Shown: positions 1-5,737 of the stretch, one piece after another
How the letters are laid out: each line of letters opens with the position of its first letter
Position numbering within the stretch: position 1 is the first letter of the stretch
Origin: Planctomycetales bacterium
Lineage (GTDB): Bacteria; Planctomycetota; Phycisphaerae; SM23-33
DNA: 5,737 nt
Assembly: GCA_030673005.1 (NCBI GenBank)
Contig: DAOVFI010000173.1
Span: forward strand, 1 to 5,737
Direction: 5' to 3'
Notes under the pieces: model-generated
Databases searched by the model: none
Told to the model about the DNA's origin: nothing
The model's input: the letters and a program-made list of their open reading frames with translations, nothing else
Translations under genes and position numbers: made by a program

Positions 1-3000
1 CCAGTCAAAGTCGGTCGTAGCCGCCAGTGCAAAGGCGCGGACGATGAACAGGTCGTTGTCGTCATCACCCTCCAGCCGCAGCTCAGCCTGGTTCGAGTAG
101 ACGCGGAATTCGTCGTTGCCCGTTCCTCCCTGGGCCACCAACGGTGACGAGGAGCCCGGCGACAGCCAGCCGCGGGTCGTGGCCACGAGCTCGGGGAAGA
201 CATCCTGCGCGAGCAGGCCGCCATCGGCAATATCGCGCTGGGCGCCGAAGATCTGGCCGATCTGGAAGGTGTCGTCACCAGCGCCGCCGTCGACCGACGT
301 AATCACCGTCGTGTCGTCAACGAAGAAGGCATCGTTGCCGCCCCGGCCCTCGACAATCAAGCGACCGTTCAGGCCGGTGTCATAGTTAATCCGCTGGACT
401 TCGTTACTTTCCTCGTTGTTCTGCACGATGTCCTGGTACTCATCAAGATTGCCATGCAGCAAGGCAACATAGCCCGGCCGGTCCGCCGTCTCGTTCGGCA
501 GGTAGGCAGCCGCCCGCATCAGGAAGATGTCGTCCGTCGGGAACGGTTGGCCACCAGCTTGCAGGCCGGAATCCGGACTGTCGAGTCCGAAGATCGTCAT
601 CTCATCAACCCCGTCATTCGCATCGCCGGTATCCAGCACATTGATGACATAGTTCCGGTTGTCCTCACCGTTCGAGCCGAGTGTGTGGACCTCGTAGTAG
701 TCGGTGTCCGCCTGTCCGTCCAGGGTCAGGGTGTGTTGCGGATCGATCAGAGGCAGCCCTGTTTCTGAATTGACAGGTAGTTGCACAATGCTATCGGAGA
801 AAGGATCGTAGTATTCGCTCACCGGTGATGTGACCGTCGCCGTATCTTGCAGATAGTAAACGTGGAACTGATCCTCACCGTCATTACCGGTGGAGTCGGT
901 TTTATCCTGGCTGCCATAAGCCCGGGTCTTGGAACCCAGGAAGATGTAGCCGTCGCTGTTTATAGTAGTTTCGCCGGTAGATCCGGTCGGATCGCCGAAC
1001 TGGATCGTATCGACATCGTCATTACCGAAGATTTGGGTCATCACACCGCCCGGTGCAGTGTATGTCGGAATTGCTGTGCCCATGGCCGGGTCGCCGGTCA
1101 CATTGACCCCATCTTTACCGTAGGTCACATCCGCATTGGCAATTATCCGACCGCGCAGGATCATGTTAGAGCCGTAGCCGCCATCTTCGTTGCTGAACTG
1201 GTTAGCCCCGTCGATGAAGTCGGCATCGCCGTAAATGTCGATATTGTTAGCGGCCATCACGTCGGCATTGGCGTCAAAGGCAATGTTGTCTGCCACATAG
1301 AGCGTGACGGACCCGCGCTCGGCAAAAATCGTGCCGTTCAAAATGTCGCGCAGGTGGTCGTCCTGGAATCCCGGATTCCGATTGTCGGATTCGGCAAAAT
1401 TCGCCACACCACTATCCACCAGGAAGAGGTTCTCTTCCGTCGCCGAGCTTTCGCGCACGGTCAGGCGAATCGAGCCGTAAAGTGCATGGGCCATGGCCAG
1501 ACGCAGCGCCCTCTCGGTCTCGCTGACGAAGATGTCCTGATAAGCCTCCAGCGCCACATCACTCAGTTCGGCATTCAGGTCTACGGTTCCGAATGCTTCC
1601 GAACCCGAGCTGTCATGACGAGAGTTGATATCTAGATCGTTTCCGCTCTCTCCGATGCTGGCATTCAGGCCGTTGGCATCGAGATCGACCGCTTGGGCGA
1701 TGATGTCGGCCATAGTCTTATCTTCCACCCCGTCCTCAGGCCTGTCGACGATCGAGCCGTCCACCGTGCGCAACGACACGTCCAAGCCGGTCTCTACCTG
1801 GCCGACACGCAGATCGCCGGTCAACTCGTCGATGTAGATGCCGGTGTTGGTCGGCGCATTGGTGTCGTAGGCGTCGAGGTTGGCCCCGGTATCAGCAGTG
1901 CTGTCGTTGCGGTCGACGTTGGTTTCCAGGAAGTCGTTCGACATGCCGATTCCGCCCGTCGTTGGGTTTGACTTTCCGTTCGGGATCGTCAGCCCGCCAT
2001 CCGTCAGCCCATCGTCAGTCGAGTCAAGGATATCGTTGTAAGCCCCGGTGGCCACACCCGAATACATGGTGATGTTCACGCCGGTGACGTCCACGCTGTC
2101 GGTGCCGTCGGCATCGAGGATCTTGCCACCCGACCACAGTGTCACGTCGCTGTCGGTCGAGTGGATGTGACCCACCAGCATGTCACCGGTCAGCTCTTGC
2201 GCCTGGATGAAGCCGTTGGTGGTCAGGAAAATCTGTTCACCACCGCCGTCTTCGTCGACGGGGGTGCCGGCCGACCAGTCGACGTCATCGAACATGATGA
2301 AGTTGACCGTGGTTGAAGACGTCGCAGGCGTCACCGTGATATTCGTGATATTCTCCGGATTCGGATCGGGTACAGCGTAGGAAATATCCGTGGTGCGGTA
2401 GCTGCGGTTCTCTTCTCCCGGCAGGCCGCCGGGATAGTCGTCGGTCGTCGTCACGTGGCCGATGTCGATGTCGTCACCCGCGCGAACTTCGACGAAGGTA
2501 TAGGTACTGTCCACCTCGGTTGCCGTGGTGTTCAGCGACCGCGCGATAAAGTCGTAATAGTGATCGGCCCCCTCCGTATCCGGGCTCCAGTACCGAAAGA
2601 AACTGCCAGTGCGGTCGTATGGATCATCTGTACCTTCCAATGGGTGCACCAGATCTGGCGGATCGAAGGTCTGTACCGTCACGCCGGTCAGCGTGGACGG
2701 CGTGTTGCCAGCCTTGCTGTCGTTGATGACGACATCCACGTCGTCACCCGCCGTGATACGCTCGATTTCAACGTCGAGAAGCGTGCTGCTAATCGGAGCC
2801 AGCGTCCGGTCATGCAGCGTGATGTCGAGCACGGCGTCGCCGCCGGCCTCGGCCACTAGCGACACTTCCTTGAGTTCAATCCCGTCGTCGTAGTTGACGG
2901 CATGGTCGATCCGCATCAGCTCCACTTCCAGCGCCTTGCGGACCCGGTCTCCGTCGGTGCCGCTGTACGGATTGTCCGTGGCGGACTGGTTGCCGATGTC

Positions 3001-5736
3001 ACCTGTCGCCTGAACCAGCAGCGTGTTGGTCCGAATCAGGGCTTCGTCGAAGATCGGATTTTCGATCGGGTTGTTGGAGCTCGGGAAATCCTGATCATCG
3101 ACGACAAGGGCAGGCTCATCCACGCGGATATTGCCGCGCTCGTTGATGATGTAAGTGTGGCCTAAGGTGTTCTCGATCCCGCCCAGAAGGATGATGTCGC
3201 TGTCAGGCTCGCCCAGCGCCGTGGTGTTGAACGCCGGCGGCGTATAAGGATCATCGGGCATTACCAGCGCATGATCCATGTTCAGGATCCGCACTTCGGT
3301 CTGCGGGTAGAACAGATTCAGGCCGAACTCGAAGGTATCACCGACAGTGTCGGCGGTGTTCGAGGTGTTGTTGCCGGAGCCTTCTCCGTCATACTTGATG
3401 TCGTCCACCTGCACCTTGACCACTGCGCCGCCGTCGATGGCGTCGATGTGGTTGACGACCAGATCCCATTCGGATTCATTGATAATGGTGACGTAATCCC
3501 AGCTCCGCTGGCTCTCGATCAATCCCTCATTGCCCCAGATACGGCCGACCGAACCGTAATCCGCATCAGCACTGGCCCAGAAGGTCGCATCGCCGGCCTT
3601 ATCAAAGATAATGTCGTCCAGCACGACCTGTTTGTTAGGCTCTTCTACCCATAGCAACTCTTGTCCCACGCTTCTGTCCGCATTGACCCCGAGGAAGTCG
3701 ATGTTCGTCAGGGCCTGGATCACGCCCTCCTTGTCAATATGCAAATATGGATTGGGCTCGCCCAGCAGGTATACGTGTGATTCCCAGAAAATGTCGCGGG
3801 TCAGGTCTGTCACGGGGTCTCCCCCGCCTCTGCGGGCCGGGCCGATATAGAAACCGCCCGGGTTGCGGCTGCGACTGTTCGAGACATTAAAATCAAGCGC
3901 GTTCACATCCAGATCCGCGGTGCGCAGGACCGCCTCCCAATGGCCTTCAATCTTGACATCGTTGGTGACTTCATTGGTGGCGTTCGCGCGGGTCGAGCCG
4001 CCGATTGCATAGAGCCGGGACTTGGCCGCGGCCCGGTTGTTGGTGTTGGAATAAACTGCCTGAACAGTTATGGACTCGTTGCCGGTGATGTTCACGCCGT
4101 CATTTAACACCACTTCATTGTCGCTGTCGATCGTCGCAGTTGAATATGCTTTGGCCGAACCTCCGGCTCCCCCAGCCGTCGTATTGGTGTTCGCGCTTGC
4201 CCGGTTGCGCACGACATCGGAGTTGATCGTGACTGCCTGGGCAAGAAGGTCGGCGTCGTCGTTCAGAATGATCATGGCGCCGACGAAATCGGTCGCTTTC
4301 TGGACCGTCGCAGTCGCGTGCACATTTGTGCTGACGCCGAAACCGCCGCCATAGGCTTCGGCCTTAGCCGAAGCATTGTTGTCGACCTTGTTCTCGACCA
4401 CGAGCGCATTGCCGGCCGTCAGGTCACCGTCGATCGTTTGCTTGATGCCGAACTTCAAGGTCGATGTGGCCGTTCCACCACCGCCCGAGACAAAGCCCCC
4501 GCTCGTGGACTCGGCATCGCTGGAAACGTAGGAGGTGAGGTTACCCGAGACCGTCAGATCGTTCAGCGCCTCGATACCGGCGTCTGTAAGGATCTTGATC
4601 TCGCTCTTGTTCGTGCCGTTCGCAGTGGCCTGAGCGTTATCCAGCGAGATGAATCCGCCGCCGCCGCCGTCGGCAACCGCTACCGAAGCCATGCGGCTGT
4701 CCGTCTTCAGCAGGACGTCGTTCCCCTTTAGCATGGCGCCGGCGTTGACCGTCAACTTCGTCGTGACGACATGGTTCGATGAGGTCTGGGCCCCCTTGTT
4801 GTTGAAAAGAACACCGATCGACGTACCGCCAGCCGAACCCGTCACCACGCCGTCGGCAGAAGAAGGAACATTGAAGCCCGCGGCTCCGCCGACACCGTCG
4901 AAAATGCCTGAAATCGAGTCGCTGGTAATGTCATAGACCAGCGTCTGGCCGCTCGACGGACCGGAGTCGGTCAGGTCGATGCTTTCTATGACCAGGGTAT
5001 GGGTACCGCTCTCTGTGTTGCCGCCCAAATAAAGATTGACGATGCTCAATCCGGCCGCATCCGTCGCCAGTTTGTAACCGGCTGAATCCTTCTGGACGAC
5101 GTAATAGGCCCGTCCGTCCACAAGATTACCGAGCGGCAGCTCGCCTTTGCCGATCAGCGAGTGCCCCTCGAAGCCATAGCCGGTATCGAAGTTATACGAC
5201 CGGTACGGAAGATCGATAGGTTCAGGAGCATCGTAATCGAGCACATCAGGATCCGAATTCACATCGCGGCCGATGGCGTCATCCGGCGACGCTGCCAGAC
5301 GGATGTAATCTGTGTTGTACCAATATGCCGCTCCCAGTGGCGTACCACCTTTGAAAGCCCCGCCATTGATGACGTAATACGTACCGCCGTTGGTAAGTCC
5401 CGGGATGGTGTATCCGTCAAGTGCATTGTAGATAACCGCCTGACCGTTGCTGAACCCATGACCCGGCAGGTAGATCCGGCCCACGTTCGAGCCGTCCGAC
5501 ACCGTATCGAACTCATATTCCTCGGTGGCCGGGTCATCGAAAGTAATGACCGCATCGACAAAAGTCGAGATGAAGTTACGCGGCTCGGCCGGGCGGTAGG
5601 TTACGACATCACCATTCACGAACGGCGTGCTCGAATCGAGGATTTTGTCCGCCCCTGCATCGATCATGGTCGCGCGATTGAAGGTGTCGGACACCTCGGT
5701 GTAACTCACGGTCTGCAGTTTGATGGTATCATCGTC
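1..5736 (-). CDS. Giant acidic repeat-rich surface/extracellular protein, internal fragment (open at both ends)
   Basis: This minus-strand frame has 1912 codons with no stop. It is partial at both ends: no start codon can be assigned and no terminator is reached. I translated it throughout and found coherent protein at every point, with repeated modules and RTX-like motifs such as GGAGDDTFQ and GGTGNDEFR, so there is no sign of a frameshift. The product is very rich in Asp, Gly, Thr, Asn and Val, low in Lys, and has no Cys that I could find. Residues 88-232 hold GHGF/YYV modules and 332 to about 645 hold 52-57 residue repeats. Residues about 646-1532 look like a haemagglutinin-type beta-solenoid, and 1668-1912 form a calcium-binding-like section (residue 1 is codon 5736-5734). 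From known families this resembles giant RTX/adhesin-like proteins of several thousand residues that are exported to the cell surface. A role in adhesion, biofilm or matrix is inference. Secretion signals and any anchor lie outside the window. Confidence 0.95.
46..72 (-). other. RTX-like motif EGDDDNDLF
   Basis: Residues 1889-1897 form a variant RTX turn, 19 residues after the start of GGTGNDEFR. Asp replaces Gly at two positions, but N-D-L-F at the end is typical. The following strand IVRAFALA is strongly hydrophobic. Confidence 0.5.
103..129 (-). other. RTX calcium-binding nonapeptide GGTGNDEFR
   Basis: Residues 1870-1878 match the RTX nonapeptide consensus (G-G-x-G-N-D-x-F-x). The motif follows PLVAQ and leads straight into VYSNQAELRLEGD, where a further turn follows. 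Confidence 0.75.
262..288 (-). other. RTX calcium-binding nonapeptide GGAGDDTFQ
   Basis: Residues 1817-1825 match the haemolysin-type calcium-binding consensus GGxGxDx(hydrophobic)x exactly, 21 residues after the start of the preceding RTX-like motif. It is the clearest single calcium-binding signature in the window. Confidence 0.75.
322..351 (-). other. RTX-like motif EGRGGNDAFF
   Basis: Residues 1796-1805 fit the loose RTX consensus G-G-x-G-x-D-x-(L/I/V/F)-x, with EG in place of the first GG. It follows strand RLIV and precedes VDDTTVIT, giving the short beta-strand and turn layout of a parallel beta-roll. Confidence 0.55.
1141..1560 (-). other. Conserved haemagglutinin-like segment ending in GYGSNMILRGRI
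   Basis: Residues 1393-1532 include IFVSETERALRLAMAHALYG, then SIRLTVRESSATEENLFLVD, then GSVTLYVADNI, NNIDIYGD and GYGSNMILRGRI. I recall this series, ending in an 'IDIYGD ... GYG..M.LRG.I' block, from other giant bacterial exoproteins, where it sits just before the Asp-rich RTX-like tail, as it does here. The Ala/Leu-rich AMAHALYG stretch is a possible short helix between solenoid coils. I see no catalytic residues or metal site. Homology is judged from memory of the pattern only. Confidence 0.45.
1669..1845 (-). repeat. ELTGD..VG solenoid module, copy 2
   Basis: Residues 1298-1356 begin TGIYIDELTGDLRVGQV and continue LDVSLRTVDGSIVDRPEDG, ending near AVDLDANG. The ELTGD(L/M).VG.(V/I) turn, the DV.L strand and the G.I.D turn all align with the copy at 2211-2056, so the two are homologous. 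The second half is longer here and holds a helix-like stretch, DKTMADIIAQAVDL, not seen in copy 1. It is followed by NASIGESGNDLDINS, a common way for such solenoid coils to continue. The two copies together support a coil-repeat architecture for this part of the protein. Confidence 0.55.
2056..2211 (-). repeat. ELTGD..VG solenoid module, copy 1
   Basis: Residues 1176-1227 read FIQAQELTGDMLVGHI, then DSDVTLWSGGKILDADG, then VDVTGVNITMYSG. This matches a recurring pattern in haemagglutinin-like giant proteins: an 'E.TGD..VG.I' turn, a 'DV.L...G.I.DADG' strand pair, then 'V.G.NI.....G'. A related but weaker unit precedes it (FVEVRAGDDIDIGHV, about 2505-2458). After this copy comes a variable Asp/Thr/Asn-rich insertion of about 70 residues that includes the short motif GGIGMSNDFLETNV. 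Confidence 0.55.
3427..3585 (-). other. Trp-rich beta-solenoid-like segment
   Basis: Residues 718-770 carry four Trp within 53 residues (TFWASA, RIWGNE, RSWDYV, SEWDLV), while most of the protein has very few. The stretch alternates hydrophobic and polar residues and ends VTIINESEWDLVVNHIDAI. The pattern 'I.N.S...LVVN.I' is one I associate with filamentous-haemagglutinin-like solenoids in giant exoproteins. It follows shorter strands that share a Glu-Pro-Asn/Asp turn (LGEPNPYLHI at about 3760, VEEPNKQVVLDD at about 3640; LGEPDSDIILLGG occurs further on at about 3200). The Trp could stack inside the solenoid or bind glycans. No catalytic motif is visible. Confidence 0.45.
3800..3942 (-). repeat. 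Partial sixth 52-residue-type repeat
   Basis: Residues 599 to about 645 begin HWEAVLRTADLDVNALDFNV, matching the opening strands of the five upstream units. They then run through a basic, Gly-rich stretch (SRSRNPGGF and PARRGGG) in place of the usual Ala-rich arm. The closing strand is not clear, so I call it a degenerate or capping unit. Its local cluster of Arg residues is unusual in an otherwise acidic protein. Confidence 0.4.
3943..4743 (-). repeat. Five tandem 52-57 residue Ala/Asn/Thr/Gly-rich repeats
   Basis: Residues 332-598 divide into five successive units at 4743-4582 (54 residues), 4581-4426 (52), 4425-4255 (57), 4254-4099 (52) and 4098-3943 (52). Each unit begins with an 'a.i.a.d.l.V' strand (AGIEALNDLTVSGN, ADLLAQAVTINSD, GVNITGNESITVQA), then an Ala/Ser/Asn/Thr-rich stretch, then a glycine cluster (ADGGGGGFIS, SGGGGTATS, AYGGGFGVS, AGGAGGSAK, AIGGSTR), and closes with a second strand such as EIKILTD or EVVLND. 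The units are diverged in sequence but regular in length, as expected for coils of a beta-solenoid or a stacked beta-strand stalk. A partial sixth unit follows (HWEAVLRTADLDVNA). The repeats have no close nucleotide identity, so the duplications are old. A structural stalk role is inference. Confidence 0.75.
5041..5196 (-). repeat. GHGF/YYV module, copy 2 (diverged)
   Basis: Residues 181-232 start near YNFDTGYGFEGHSLIGKG and continue with LVDGRAYYVVQKDSAGYKLATDAAG. The block 'L.DG.AYYVV......Y.LA.DAAG' aligns with 'LT.GG.YYVI......I.LA.SPDDA' of the preceding copy, so the two appear to be homologous. The first half is diverged and the GHGF turn is not kept exactly. This copy lacks the insertion seen in copy 1. 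It is followed by a strand-rich linker (NLYLGG, then GTHTLVIES) leading to the next repeat region. Confidence 0.5.
5269..5475 (-). repeat. GHGF/YYV module, copy 1 of the giant protein
   Basis: In-window residues 88-156 begin IYLPGHGFSNGQAVIYNA, continue with GLTNGGTYYVINGG and close with YIRLAASPDDAIG. The order is a beta-strand, a 'GHGF.NGQAV.Y' turn, a 'GLT.G..YYVI' strand and an 'I.LA.S...A' strand. This is a compact module that I recognise as recurring in tandem in giant bacterial surface proteins. Between YYVI and YIRLA this copy carries an extra stretch of about 16 residues that includes AAYWYNTD. A degenerate unit, FVNGDVVTYR, lies just upstream near 5600-5630 and may be the tail of an earlier copy. 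The module probably folds as a small beta domain in a stalk. Its ligand is unknown. Confidence 0.6.
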
Positions 5737-5737
5737 A

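Larger units (their letters stand above)
1..735 (-). other. C-terminal Asp/Gly-rich calcium-binding-like module (truncated by window end)
   Basis: Residues 1668-1912 begin HTLTLDGQADTDYYEV, pass NYVINVLDTGDANDGVDE, DDIFLMRAAAYLP and RPGYVALLHGNLDEY, then EVQRINYDTGLNGRLIVEGR. Then come RTX-like turns, a spacer (DVFPELVATTRGWLSPG, SSPLVAQGG) and VYSNQAELRLEGDDDNDLF followed by IVRAFALA. I recognise this ordered series as a conserved block of giant calcium-binding-type proteins in several Gram-negative groups; its exact function is not established as far as I know. The four G/D-rich nonapeptide-like turns suggest calcium-dependent folding after export. The module continues beyond position 1. 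Confidence 0.65.

Noticed and set aside
454..768. Plus-strand open frame of 104 codons, and similar codon-aligned frames at 2455-2859, 2902-3165, 3271-3654 and 4318-4731
   Set aside because: All lie in the same antisense phase as the frame at 847-1635 and are shadows of the giant gene for the same reason.
847..1635. Long plus-strand open frame of 262 codons, the longest on that strand
   Set aside because: It is exactly codon-aligned antisense to the real minus-strand frame. Its stops would correspond to sense Leu TTA/CTA and Ser TCA codons, which are rare here, so long antisense openness is expected from codon use. Its translation shows no recognisable domain or composition.
4654..4668. GCC trinucleotide run on the plus strand, as a possible microsatellite
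   Set aside because: It encodes the glycine cluster of the first 52-residue repeat and is only five codons long; the other repeats encode their clusters with mixed Gly codons.
3943..4743. Repeat array considered as a CRISPR or DNA-level tandem repeat
   Set aside because: The units are similar only at protein level, with no near-identical direct repeats or spacers, and the reading frame continues through them.
5259..5561. Minus-strand open frame of 100 codons in a different phase
   Set aside because: It lies out of phase within the giant frame, which here encodes the clear GHGF/YYV module. The alternative translation is Arg/Ser/Thr-rich without recognisable features.
1..5736. Possible internal start, ribosome-binding site, promoter or gene boundary within the window
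   Set aside because: The minus frame continues without a stop through all segments, and adjacent modules flow into one another, so there is no boundary to support a second gene.

Overview
The whole window lies inside one giant protein-coding gene read on the minus strand. The frame whose codons match plus-strand triplets starting at position 1 has no stop from 5736 down to 1. That gives 1912 codons, and the gene runs off both ends: the N-terminus lies beyond 5737 and the C-terminus lies before position 1. Every base belongs to this gene, so I see no intergenic DNA, RNA gene, promoter, terminator, mobile element or CRISPR array.

From N- to C-terminus (high to low coordinates) the protein contains: (1) two or three short modules with the pattern 'GHGF..GQAV.Y ... 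G..YYV' at about 5640-5041; (2) five full and one partial copies of a 52-57 residue Ala/Asn/Thr/Gly-rich repeat at about 4743-3800, each with a glycine cluster; (3) a long Asp-rich, hydrophobic/polar alternating stretch at about 3800-1140 that resembles a filamentous-haemagglutinin-like beta-solenoid, including a Trp-rich patch and two copies of an 'ELTGD..VG' module; (4) an Asp/Gly-rich C-terminal section at about 735-1 with four RTX-like calcium-binding motifs and a strongly patterned segment that I recognise from other giant bacterial surface proteins. The translated protein is very acidic, low in Lys, and I found no Cys in 1912 residues. These features fit an exported, calcium-stabilised cell-surface or extracellular protein such as a giant adhesin or matrix protein.

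The organism is a bacterium with moderately high GC (by eye in the high fifties) and codons ending mostly in G or C. Acidic giant proteins of this type occur in marine and other environmental Gram-negative bacteria, including Proteobacteria and Planctomycetes, but the window does not allow a firmer placement. The secretion route (type I, two-partner or other) cannot be decided because both termini are missing.

I did not find a multi-gene system. What deserves attention is the giant protein, its nested repeats, and the risk that automatic annotation replaces it with small false genes, because it is open at both ends and its antisense frame is unusually free of stops.
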